From NCBI GenBank assembly GCA_963681505.1, contig OY811985.1, forward strand, positions 4,143,271 through 4,207,270: DNA of 64,000 nt. Direction: 5' to 3'. Of this stretch, positions 1-13,400 are shown piece after piece. The translations under genes were made by a program, and so were the position numbers. The notes below the pieces were generated by a model. That model was not told the origin of the DNA. It searched no databases and worked only from the letters and a program-made list of their open reading frames with translations. Origin of the DNA: Eunapius fragilis. Its lineage: Eukaryota; Porifera; Demospongiae; Spongillida; Spongillidae. Numbering within the stretch: the first letter of the stretch is position 1; every line of letters begins with the position of its first letter.

Positions 1-828
1 CTCCCCCATATATGTATTCAAGGTGTAACAAGTTAGCTGTTTATGGGCTTGTTTTGAAAAGGAGTTTACTATCAATTGCTAACTCCTTGGCCTTTCAATT
101 CCTTCTTTTGATCAGACATATATATTCCTGCCCAATCTAAGTACATGTACACGATATGGAATAGTAAATTTCCTCCCAATGGCCATGGTGCCATCTAGTG
201 CCCATAGACCTGATGCTTGTTCACAGCAATCAATGGCATGTCATGCATTTGCACGGCACTATGGATGCAAACATTATAGATAGGATCATGGATCACGATT
301 GCCTGGTGAGCTCTAAAAGTCAATGTTCTGGGCCTAATAACCATATAAGCGGGACATTTAATAATAATTATTAGGATTACTCCATAATTTAGTTCCTTCT
401 ATCAGAAAAGGTAGCACCCTGACCATGTACATGTAGGTTAGAGTTAAAGGACTGCCTGGGGACTCATATCCCCCCCATGTTGTCCCCCCAACCCCTAATA
501 CCAAGAATGATACTTCATGTGCCTTACCTTTGCATGCTTCAATCATAGCCAGCTCTGTCAGGCATTTAGAATGGCCAGCTCTCTTAGAAGACATTCAGAA
601 TAGAATCATCATTAGTACCTAGCTACATGTACATTTAGTATTAAGGAAATGAACATTTACCGCACACAGGTATGCTGTTGTAGGATCAAATTTTAAAATG
701 CTATCAAAGGCTGCTCTGTAGTTTTGCTAACTGTAGCTGTAGCTAGGGTACAGACATGGCTGTAACAATTTCATTTTGTTGAATTTCTATAGCTATGCAT
801 ATCACCTTCACTTTTTTTTTTTTTGCAG
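1..828. other. Non-coding sequence upstream of first visible DGK exon
   Basis: No convincing exon is seen here. The tandem paralogue has three further 5' exons (start codon, acidic/Ser-rich exon and a 76-nt exon), so the equivalents of gene 1 should lie upstream. I could not match them here. A T-rich tract at 812-824 is the polypyrimidine tract of the acceptor at 827-828. Confidence 0.5.
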
Positions 829-3501
829 GAAAATGCAACTATAGACTCTCACCTCTGGTTTGAAGTTGACACAAGGGAAGCGTGCATTTTCAATGAGGAA
901 ACTGTTTGTTTGGTATGTGGGTTGTCATCCAGCAGTGTGCTTGAACATTTGTTTTTGTTCAAGTCCCAACTTCCCTAAGCTTGTTGTTTTTCTTTCCTCT
1001 ATTTTGATGCCACCTGTGTGTTCCTATGGTAAACTTTTTGTTTGGTTTTATCATAGCTTCCTTTCACTGTTCTCTTGTGCAGGACACAAAGGCACCCAAA
1101 AGGCTGAAGGTTAAATGTTCAGGTTGGTTTATCTCGGCACCTTTGGTGATACCTAGGTTTGCATGCATGTGAACTGAATGTTATGTACAAGTTAGCAGTT
1201 AACATGGTGGAAGGGCCAGGCATTGTAGATGTATGCATGTAGATAGGGGAGAGTCCAAATGTGTACATGTGTGAGCTTGGCCTACTCCACACAGCGTGCA
1301 ATCTCGTGATCCATGTGAAATGTTTCAGACACTTGTCAGATTATGGAAATATGCACTGTAAAGAAACCTTCAGGGAGATTAAACAAAAAGAAAAAGTGAA
1401 AAATGTTGTGAGTCAACTCTGCAACCTAATGTGTGTGGGACATCCCTGTATAGTAGTTTACATAGGTCTACGGCCCCCCCTTCATGTGTGTGTGCACTTG
1501 CATCTGTGCGTGCATCACCTTCACCCCTTCATGTGTGTGCATCTACTTCACCCCTTCATGTGTATGTGTGCATCTGCTTCACCCCTTCATGTGTGTGGGC
1601 ATCTGCTTCACCCCTTCATGTGTGTGTGCATCTACTTCACCCCTTCATGTGTGTGTGTGCATCTGCTTCACCCCTTCATGTGTGTGGGCATCTGCTTCAC
1701 CCCTTTATGTGTGTGCATCTACTTCACCCCTTCATGTGTGTGTGCATCTACTTCACCCCTTCATGTGTGTGTGCATCTACTTCACCCCTTCATGTGTATG
1801 TGCATCTACTTCACCCCTTCATGTGTGTGTGCATCTACTTCACCCCTTCATGTGTGTGTGCATCTACTTCACCCCTTCATGTGTGTGTACATCTACTTCA
1901 CCCCTTCATGTGTGTGTGCATCTACTTCACCCCTTTATGTGTGTGCATCTACTTCACCCCTTCATGTGTGTGTGTGCATCTACTTCACCCCTTCATGTGT
2001 ATGTGTGCATCTGCTTCACCCCTTCATGTGTGTGCATCTGCATCACCCCTTCATGTGTGTGGGCATCTCTTCACCCCTTCATGTGTGTGTGCATCTACTT
2101 CACCCCTTCATGTGTGTGTGCATCTACTTCACCCCTTCATGTGTGTGTGCATCTACTTCACCCCTTCATGTGTGTGTACATCTACTTCACCCCTTCATGT
2201 GTATGTGCATCTACTTCACCCCTTCATGTGTGTGGGCATCTGCTTCACCCCTTTATGTGTGTGCATCTACTTCACCCCTTCATGTGTGTGTGCATCTACT
2301 TCACCCCTTTATGTGTGTGTGCATCTACTTCACCCCTTCATGTGTGTGTGCATCTACTTCACCCCTTCATGTGTGTGTGCATCTACTTCACCCCTTCATG
2401 TGTGTGTGCATCTGCTTCACCCCTTCATGTGTGTGTGTGCATCTGCATCACCCCTTCATGTGTGTGTGCATCTGCTTCACCCCTTCATGTGTGTGTGTGC
2501 ATCTACTTCACCCCTTCATGTGTGTGTGCATCTACTTCACCCCTTCATGTGTGTGTGCATCTACTTCACCCCTTCATGTGTGTGTGCATCTACTTCACCC
2601 CTTCATGTGTGTGTACATCTACTTCACCCCTTCATGTGTGTGTACATCTACTTCACCCCTTTATGTGTGTGCATCTGCTTCACCCCTTCATGTGTGTGCA
2701 TCTGCATCACCCCTTCATGTGTGTGGGCATCTCTTCACCCCTTCATGTGTGTGTGCATCTACTTCACCCCTTCATGTGTGTGTACATCTACTTCACCCCT
2801 TCATGTGTGTGTGTATCTGCTTTACCCCTTCATGTGTGTGTGCACCTTCATCTTTGTGTACTGCACCCCTTGATATCTGGCAGATCACAGTCCAGCATCA
2901 TTTCTTGGCTCGCCACAAGGCTAGTGGCAAATGCAAATTGTGTATGAAAGGGTACAAAAACTGGAACCATGGAAGGGTAAGAGTTTTGATATATACATGT
3001 GCATGTGTTGCTCCAGCCAGTTCTATATATGTACTTAAAAAATAAGGTATCATGTTTTTAAGATAGCAGACCACAAGTGTGGATGCATGTGTGAGTTGTG
3101 TGGTCAGTGTGAGGTATGGGGTCAGTGTGAGGTATGGGGTCAGTGTGAGGTATGATGTCAGTACATGTGTGATGCATTCTGATTGGCATCACACTGTTGG
3201 CTGTAAGTAAGACCTGTTTAGGACTACCACTTCTATATGGCTTGGGGGCCTGTTGTGATAAGGTGTCTAATTGAAATTAACTTTGTGTAATAAGTTGACC
3301 TTCTGTGTATGTACCAATCATCCCAAGACAATCAATTGTCATCAACATGTAGGCTGTAGACTGTAGGCATGTTGCACAAGTGGTGTACGACACTTCACTT
3401 GTCCATACTTGTGATATCTCTTATGTACACGCACAACACACGTACACACACGACACACACACACACATGATACCCACGCGCGCATACACACACACACACG
3501 A

Positions 3502-3549
<48 letters not shown>

Positions 3550-5215
3550 ATGCATGTATCTTCTATGCACACCTACATAATGCATCCCCCCCTCCCCCCA
3601 TAAGGAGCTGGTGGCGTATAGCTGCTCGTGGTGTGGAGACTCATATCACATGGCCTGCTTCAAGGAGGATTTTCGACAGTTTCCCTGTCACCTTGGACCC
3701 CTTCGACGTAGCATCGTTCCACCATCTTGGATTGTCCGAACTCCAGTAGTGGAGAGTACACAGGTAATGAATGGTACAATGCAAAGCTACACGTATGTAT
3801 GTAGGGTTACTGAGCATGCACAATGAGCTGCAGCCTCTCTCTCTCAGATGACAGGGCAAGTTATTAAACACGGTCATTTAATACCTGTTAAATTTAATGG
3901 TTAGTTATTTAAATATCTACATTTTAGTATATGTATCTTACAACAGAGTGCAGATGCACCCTCATAGTGGTAATGGTGGTGTAGTGCATTGGTGATTATG
4001 GATTGCAGCTTGCAAATAGATCATTTTTGGTTCAAAAGTCCCAATATCACAGTGTTGTGACCAGCAATCAATGATGATACCTTGATGCCATGTTACTCAA
4101 GTTAGGCAACCACCTCATTCATGGTACTGATTAGTTTTGGTTTGATATGGAATTATCTGATAGCAGTCTGATAGCACATACATGTACACCTATGTAGTAA
4201 TCAACTTGGGAGACTGCGATGTGGTTATGAGGCTGATAAAAAGGGGCACGTTAACTACTGTAAAGCAGTTTAGGGTATGCTAGTGTTGTGGTGTGTGGCT
4301 AAAATTCCCTCTGTGATAAATGTAGTCCAATTCCTAGTGTGTAAGAGTCATTTTGTAGAGACATATCAGCATTCCAGAATATAGAGAAGCAAAAAAAAGC
4401 ATTACATGTAGGTCCCTTTTCACCGTAGGCAATATCTATCCCATGTATTGAGTGTACATGTACATTTATGTGTACCTGAATGAGACAAGTCTCTTCCTGA
4501 GGTCAAAGGAGTTCATTTCCTGTCAGACCTGGCAAAGCACAGCTTTGGTTCTGTTTTTGTAGTAAAGAAGGGGAACTAGTTCCACCTACTAATTTATGCA
4601 CGTGCATGCATGTACTTGGATGTGTATAGGTAGGTGTACACCTGTGTGTACTTACAGGCCTATGCACTTACAGGCCTATACACTTATATGTACATGTAGC
4701 TCTGACAATGGCATGAATTTGTAGTATCTTCACGGCACAATTAATTTTATTGATTGTGTAGAAAAAGTTTGGATCAAGGATGATGCAACTACATACAGTG
4801 GCATGTACCAGCTCATTGGGGCATGTACTTGTTGCCAAGGATGATGCAACTACATACAGTGTAGTTATAGCTCATTGGAGCATGTACCTGTTGCCAAGGA
4901 TGATGCAACTACATACAGTGTAGTTATAGCTCATTGGGGCATGTACCTGTTGCCAAGGATGATGCAACTACATACAGTGTAGTTATAGCTCATTGGGGCA
5001 TGTACCTGTTGCCAAATCCTGTCCATAGTTAAAGCAATTGTTAAATAACCGTAATGTATCTTGCATGAATTAATAATAGACAACTTGGTGCACAATGCTG
5101 TTTGTAACTTTGTGCACATGCCTACACATCACACCACCACACACAACACAAATATTTACATACGCCTTCACGGCATTTTTGTACCATAAGATGAGGGGTG
5201 GTTGTGTATGTGTGT

Positions 5216-5269
<54 letters not shown>

Positions 5270-8200
5270 TAGTATCCCAGGAAGGAGAATAAAGTGTGTG
5301 ATGCAGCACTTGCCAACCATTACCTTCATTCTCTCTCATTGGGCACATTCCATGTGGCCATTTTACTTATTATTTAAAGGCACAGGCCAGAGATCCCGAG
5401 CCTTCCACACCAGTCTCTGACAACACAAGCAGCTTTGATATGTCCTCTCCTCTGAAGCCCTCCTCACTGCCCTCTGCTAGGGCCAGGACAGAGGGCTGTA
5501 AGAGGAAGAAGAGTAGCAGGAGAGCACGTCGCAAGAAGTCCATAAAGGATGATGACAGAGTATCCAAGTCCTTCATTGTGAGTTTGACTTGGCTGTGCAC
5601 CACCAATCTTGTGAAATTTTAATCTTGTAGTCAAGACTAAATATCAATTTTGTTTTATGCCTGTGGATTTAATGTCTAATGTACGTGGGGCATCCACCCA
5701 GGGATTATATTTGTCTACTGTAGTGGTACAGAAAACAATTTTATTCACATTCTGAGCGTCGATGCTTGAGATACACAGTTATGGTAACCATGCCTATCTT
5801 GATCGAATAGCTTCACTCTAATGCTCTGACTTGAGACCAGAGAAAAAGAATTGGAACTTGGCAATTTCAGGCCAAGTTCTAAAGGACCTGTATAACAAAA
5901 CATGCACCGTCAAATGTAAAGTGATGTTAAACTGGCAGAACGTGAATAAATTTATTCTGTACACCATGGTAGACAGATGTACCCCAGACACCCTGTACAT
6001 TAGACATTAAGCCCACTTCTCGCTAGCTCCAATAAATGCATGTACATGTACATGTATTATTAGTTGTTATACAGAATTAGGCATAATAGTGGGTGATCTG
6101 GTATTCATTTTTGAGACACAAGTTTTTTTATTTATTCTGGTAAAAAAAAATTTTAAACATTGTTGCAGAATAATGTGTGCATGCGCAGATCTGCGGTCTG
6201 TACATGTACAAGTAGAATGTGTATTAACTTCATTTAAAATTCTATACTGTTGCTTATAGTTAGTAATGGAATACATGTACCTGGATAATGGAAGTAATAT
6301 AAAGCGCACATGTACATGTGTAGACCTCTCTGCCTCATGTGTGCAACATACACCTCACACTCAGCAAAGTACATGTCTCGCTTTGACACCCCCCTCCCAG
6401 GTGAGACCTGTCATTCAAGATGACATACAACCTCTCCTTGTGTTTGTGAACCCAAAGAGCGGGGGTAACCAAGGATTTAGAGTGATGCAGACATTTCAAT
6501 CACTGCTTAATCCAAGACAGGTGTTTGATCTGACTAAGGGAGGACCAATGTTTGGGTGAGTGTGGTGTGTGTATATGTGTGTGTGGGTGTGGGTGTATGT
6601 GTGGGTGTGTGTTGTGACATTATATTATGCATTGTGCGTGTGTGGTGATACTGGTGCATGTGCTTATGTGTAACTACTTTACCAGTGCTGCCTGGTGCAT
6701 GCATTGCCCTCTGTCATACCTTGGTGCATGCATTACCCTCTGTCATACCTTGGTACATGCATTGCCCTCTGTCATACCTTGGTGCATGCATTACCCTCTG
6801 TCATACCCTGGTACATGCATTGTCCTCTGTCATACCTTGGTACATGCATTGCCCTCTGTCATACCTTGGTGCATGCATTGCCCTCTGTCATACCCTGGTA
6901 CATGCATTGCCCTCTGTCATGCCCTGGTGCATGCATTGCCCTCTGTCATACCTTGGTGCAAGCATTGCCCTCTGTCATACCTTGGTACATGCATTGCCCT
7001 CTGTCATACCTTGGTGCATGCATTGCCCTCTGTCATACCTTGGTACATGCATTACCCTCTGTCATACCCTGGTACATGCATTGCCCTCTGTCATACCTTG
7101 GTACATGCATTACCCTCTGTCATACCCTGGTACATGCATTGCCCTCTTTCATACCTTGGTGCAAGCATTGCCCTCTGTCATACCTTGGTACATGCATTGC
7201 CCTCTGTCATACCCTGGTGCAAGCATTGTCCTCTGTCATACCTTGGTACATGCATTGCCCTCTGTCATACCCTGGTGCATGCATTGCCCTCTGTCATACC
7301 TTGGTACATGCATTGCCCTCTGTCATACCTTGGTACATGCATTGCCCTAGAGCTGTCATACCTTTATTGCAGACTGAAGATGTTCCTCCATGTTCCCAAC
7401 CTTCGTATACTGGTGTGTGGAGGAGATGGAACAGCTGGATGGGTTCTCTCAGTACTGGATGAGATCCTGGACCAGACTAGCACACCTCGGGGTGGTAATG
7501 CAAGGGTCAGACCTCCAGTGGCAGTACTACCTCTAGGAACAGGCAATGATCTGGCCAGAGTGCTTGGATGGGGAGGGGTAAGGATGTTTGGATGGGGAGG
7601 AGGGGTAAGGATATTTGGGTGGGGAGGAGGGTAAGGATGTTTGGATGGGGAGGAGAGGTAAGGATATTTGGATGGGGAGGAGGGGTAAGGATGTTTGGAT
7701 GGGGAGTAGGGGTAAGGATGCTTCGATCATCTCATGTAATCTGGGTGAACTAGTTCACCTGGGTGTTCTGTTGTAGCTGTTTAATTTTGTAATTATTCAT
7801 TTAACCCCACCTCCAAATACAACACCTAGTCTCACCTCTTTTACCACAACGTTCCTACCTGCTTCTCACCCTCTTCCTTGCATACTTATATTAATTTACA
7901 TACATGTACATGTACATTGAAAGTCATGAAGTATTCGTATTTGGGGTGCAGAGTTTATGGTTTAATTTTCATTATGCTATTGCAGTTGTTTTATTTTGAT
8001 CCAGGCATGCCTGTTAAACAGGATTTGAATTCCACACCTGGTGTAGCTGTTGTTTTTAAATTGACATCAAGGGGAGTGGCCGTGACAGAGTATACATGTA
8101 CATACATGTAGTGTGCATCTTTTACTTTTGTACCTTCTATTACAGGGCTATAGTGATGAACCTCTGGAAAGAATTTTGTATCAAGTAGAGACTGGATCCA

Positions 8201-10360
8201 TTGTAAATTTTGACAGGTGGCAGCTGAACATATTTCCTAATGAAGATGCTGCTAGAACCGTATGTCCAGGATTTGGGTGCACTGCACATTGGTGTGGTTT
8301 GATTGTATGGCTGCATATGCATCGATAGTGGAGAACGGTAGTACAGTGTATGTGGCAGGTGTTCATGTATGTGTGGAGATAAAGAAGTTAGAGATAGTCA
8401 CAGCCTGGGCTTAATTGTGTAAAACATGCTGTACATTGTAGGCCTAATGTATGTACGTATGTGTGTGTCTGTGTATGTCTGTGTGTGTGTCTGTGTGGAT
8501 AATTTATATAGCAGACTGCTATATTTTCCTGTAGCCAGTAGAACAAGGAGCTGTGAGTGACATTCCACTCCATGTGGTCAACAACTACTTCAGCATTGGA
8601 GCTGATGCATCAGTGGCCTTGGAGTTCCACCTGGGAAGAGGTACATGTCTACACTGTACATGTCTACACTGTAGATAACAGACCTGGGGTACATGTGTCT
8701 ACACTGTAGATAACACCCATATCACTTATTAAATTTAAATCTGATCAAATGTACACTGTAATTCACACTAGCAGTTTGCCACCACCCAAAGGTCAGCCTT
8801 CCCTGAGGTCATAGCAGACCATGATGTGTACAAGTGCTCCAACATACTCTGCAGAGTGCTGTCCATAACCTATCTAAACCATTAGGTCATATGCCACCTT
8901 TTTGCCATTATTTTCCCACAGAGGCTAATCCAGAGAAGTTCAATAGCAGGCTTAAGAACAAGTTGTTCTACACAAGGGTAGGCTGAACTATGCATGTATG
9001 TCCTAATATAGATTGCCTTGGGGGACAGGGTTTGTGTTTCCTGTAATGATGGCTTGGCTCACAAGTGTTGCAATGATCTGTTCTCTTCTTCCCAGCTGGG
9101 TGGCAAAAACATTATGCAGAGGAAGTTTGCTAATTTGACCGACCACATATCACTTATGGTACGTTGTTGGTCTTTGGTACGTGCATGTATATTTATACAT
9201 GCATGAGATAGGCTTGGAGAAAGGGGGATTAAGAAATAGCTCTAATATGTACGTGTATTTTACTGGACTGTTGTGTATGCTTAAAGGAGTATATTTAGGA
9301 AAAGCCTTTGGCCAGCTTACATATAGTTGTGGTCGAAGGTAAAATTGTTGCTTGTCTAGTAATCTGTGATCATAACTTCAATACCTTATTGTGATAGTTG
9401 TAGTACATGTACTGCATGCCTGTTGTTGGCTAGTCCATCCAAAGCCATGGCTTTGGATGCACATCCAGTGGAGAATTATTGGGGGAGAGCTAAGTAAGCA
9501 ACTCTTTAGAGGGACCCAGCCAGCAGCAAGAAGGTTGAACAGAAACTGGTAGACCTGGGCAGAGAAACGTTGAATTCTCATACTGGAAGGACCAGGGTGC
9601 TGCGCCTTTGAGACTGCACCTTTGAGACCAGGGCGGCTTTGCCTTTGGGACAAGGGGGGGGGGGGGCTTTGCCTTTGAGACCAGGGGTGTGTGCCTTTGG
9701 AACCAGGGGGACTGTGCCTTAAGAAAATGATGCTATTGATGTTAAAATTAATAGTTAAGGTGACAGGGTCCTGAGGGGGAAACCCATCTGCAGAAGATCA
9801 GGAGCTAAACCTGATGATGTTAATGCCTCATAATACTTTGAGGGGCTTTCCCTTGCAAAGGTTATTATTGCAGAAGACATTTAGTTATTGCCGTTCTGTA
9901 GGTAACTTCAAACTACGAGCCGAGAAATGATGCTTGGGAATAACCTATGCATCCCCATAAATGGGGGGAGCTAGGGCTTTCCAATGATAATTCATTACAC
10001 ATCAGGCTTTGATAGCACATAAGTCAGCACTCGTGTGCACAGGGTCAACACTGCCATTTTTAACCGGACCACTTTTCCCCCTGATGTAATCAATTTAATG
10101 TGGTTGGCCTTTTGAGACCAGCAAATCTTTGCTAGCACTGTGACAGTTAACTACTACACAGTGTACATGTAGTAGAGATATTTCTCTAGATGCATCGAAG
10201 CAAAGTGGACCTACAGGGTGTATTACGGAGCATGGTAATCTCATAACCTGACCATACTGTGATGAATTATTTTGCCATAATAGATTAGTCTGCTTCCTGC
10301 GCTTAAATTACTTTGATAGGTGTTCAAAGGCCAGTCCAAGCCTCTCCCCCTATGTTGGGT

Positions 10361-10405
<45 letters not shown>

Positions 10406-13400
10406 AACTTTTAAATACCGGGGACACTGCTGAAGAACCAAAAGAAATTTGGTCAATGCTTCAACTGAGTTTTCCTGAAATGACCAGCTGCAAAAGAAAC
10501 ATGAGAAAAGCTGGTTGGGACACTTGGCTGGAATATGATTTAGTTTAAAGATTTCATCCAAGGTACATGTAGGTCAACCCTGGAAAAATCTGATATTGGT
10601 ATTCAGATGCTGGTTAAAATTGGAACATCTGCTATTTTACAATGCACTTAGAACTGTTTGAGTGGTATGTGACTCCGACACGGAAGGTACTAATTAAAAA
10701 AATTAAAATTAAAGCTATTAGACCAAGTTTGAGTATTCTTCCAGACGCATGTCTATTGAGATGGGTACTCGGAACAGCCTTCTAGTGTTATTGAATCTAT
10801 GCTTTATAACTTTCCACCAGGTAAGAATAGCCAATCACTGCAAACCCAACACAAATACTGATGACATATTGGCAAGAAAGCAAAACACATTGTAGCAATG
10901 CATCCTTGCAACGAGACCTTGATGTACCAAATTAAAGCCCAATAATTAATTTAGGCAAGTTAAATATGGGTGATTCAGTATAAAAGTTACCAGTCGTCAA
11001 AGTTTACTCTTTGCTAATAATTCATCTTACACAGCAGTAAATATTACACATTCATTTTGTTATATGATTATTTTGAACCCAAAATGAAACTACTTATACA
11101 TAACATTCTATATGTACACATATGCTTGTATAGTGCCGTAACCAAAGCAGTTATCATCCTCTAGGCTGATGGTGAAGACCTAACAGAGAGGATTCGTGAG
11201 CTGAAGTCAGAGGCCATCCTCTTCCTCAACATACCGTCCTATGGATCTGGCACTGACCCCTGGGGAAGTCCCTCTGGCCGAGATGCCCACGTGAGTGCTA
11301 CCCCAGGGTATCTGTTGTGGCTATGTCCTCCTCCTTGTTAATTGTGTCATGTATGTATATTGTTTGTACACATAGCATGCTATTTTGAGCATATGTTTTT
11401 GTGCATCTGTTGTCCTAGGGTCCTCAAAGATACGATGATGGGAGGATTGAGATCATCGGGATGTCTGCATTAACCCAAGTGAGATGTTATGTCACTCTGT
11501 TCTGGGTCTCGGTGGTAAAATCAACTGCAATAGTAGCTTGAAGTTTGTAATCAACCTACATGCATAAAATGGTGCCCATTTAATCGATTCAGTTGTTTAA
11601 TAATGACATATCACATTAGTACTATAAGTGTTTGTACGTCGCTATAAGGTGAATTATTAGCAACAAGTAAACTTTGGCAACTGGTAATTTTTGCCCATAT
11701 TTAACCCGCCAAGATTAATTATTGGGCTTTAATTGGACACATTAAGGTCTTGTTGCAGAGAGGCATTGCTACAATTCTCAAATGTGTTTTGTCACCCACA
11801 TCATCAAATATAATCCAGTATCTTTGTAACAGTATTTATGTTGGGTATTGTGGATTAGCTGCTAACTAGCTTTGTTTGGATAGTTAACCTTCCTGGTACT
11901 AAATGTGATACATGCACATACATGTACCTGCATGTTACACTGCCAAGAGGGATGATGTGTTTGGCCATCCTTGGGCGTCCTGGTGTCAGGTGCCCTTTCC
12001 ATTTGTGTGGACTCTTGCTCATCTGTGGGCATGCCAACCCTGCCAAAAATTAGCCGTCAGTCTTAAATCAATTGATGGAGTTGCATTGATGAGTGCTCAG
12101 CCAACTGCATGAGCTTGCAGTCTAATGTTGTATGCACTCAGCATTTAACAATCTTAAGTTCTGTATTATAAGTAAATAATTCAACCATATTTTCTTGGTT
12201 GGCACACAGTCTACGTACAGGTATAGTGTATATATGTGCTTGTTAACACTTGTCACTCAAGTATATTACATTTGCACACGTGTAGCTGTCTACATGTGCA
12301 TGTAATGATGTTTCAGAACCCTGTCCCCCTTATGGGGAACTCAATACTGGTGATATTACATGCATGCCACACCTTCTGCAGCCCAAGTTACAGGCCAGAC
12401 TGGCCCATGGAGAGAGGATAGCACAGTGTACGCACGTCAAACTGATAACACAGAAATGTATTCCAGTCCAAGTTGATGGAGGTAAGGTCAGTCGCAATTG
12501 TGCTAGAAGCAAAAGGATTATGCACAAGGCTAAATTATCAGAACGTGCCTGTCATCATATTATCTGTTGCTAAAATAAAGATGGATGTTGTACTTGTACT
12601 TGCATGCTGAAAGCATCCTGATTCTAAAACTGCCGTTTTGTAATTTTTGCTAGTTACCCAAATGCTGACTTCGATGCTAAAATATTTTCTTCATGTAGTT
12701 TCACTATAACATGCCGGGTTACGCCTGCTTTACCTAGCAAACTAGCAGAGCAGCTTATCTCACAAATGCAGCACTGTAGCTTGGTGCTCTTACATTGCAC
12801 ACTACAAAACTATGTTCTTATTTGGGTCTAGGGTCATTCCATTATAACTTGATATATGAGTGTGCTTCACATCTTCAGATCTTGATGCAATTACTCATAT
12901 TTATTTGTCTTTGTGTGAATCTTACTTGAAGTTAATAACCTTAATGGTTTACAAAACATACTGCACTGAATAATTAAAATTTGCAACTTGGCAGGCTCAT
13001 AACTTTCCATTGTTTGTCTGGTAGTGACTTGCTTGGCGTCAAATTGAAGCTCAATCCACATACAATCTATACATATTAATCATTTTGTTGGTGGCGAAAG
13101 GTTTAAATAAACATCATGGTTATAGCGCAGATTTAAAAATTGAAATAATTTCTGGATCGATAAACATATTACAGGACTGAAGGAACCATTAATATTGTAA
13201 ATTTTATTGACAAACCCTAGGGACCACATCGAGTTTTTACAAGTGATCGCCATCTTAAATGTAATGCAGATTATTTTAACCCTAATCTGAAGTGTTTGTT
13301 CATATGCCACAAGTGTGTTACATAAGTATTGCGAACAGCAGCTAAGAACACTAGCCAGTAATGTGTTGTGTGCTCAGCTAGTAAAGATACATTTTTAGAT

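Larger units (their letters stand above)
829..3763 (+). other. DGK paralogue 1: C1 domain exons
   Basis: Five exons (829-912, 1083-1122, 1295-1407, 2884-2976, 3605-3763) encode the two Cys-rich domains. The first has an atypical Cys pattern around [10 protein letters not shown] and [12 protein letters not shown]. The second begins with [17 protein letters not shown], continues [14 protein letters not shown] and [17 protein letters not shown], the extended C1 seen in DGKs. Phases run 0, 1, 0, 0, 0, matching the second paralogue exon for exon. Confidence 0.88.
6401..9158 (+). other. DGK paralogue 1: catalytic and start of accessory domain
   Basis: Exons 6401-6555, 7373-7577, 8146-8259, 8535-8640, 8922-8977 and 9096-9158. 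The nucleotide-binding Gly motif reads GGDGTAGW; the paralogue and the family have [24 protein letters not shown] follows, then [14 protein letters not shown] and the accessory-domain start [21 protein letters not shown]. Confidence 0.9.

Noticed and set aside
1261-3045. 594-residue open frame rich in MCVHLLHPF
   Set aside because: It is the translation of the 29-bp minisatellite with two true DGK exons at its ends; all three frames are open through the array.
6627-7634. 335-residue open frame with ALPSVIPW repeats
   Set aside because: Minisatellite translation; only its 3' part is the true exon 7373-7577.
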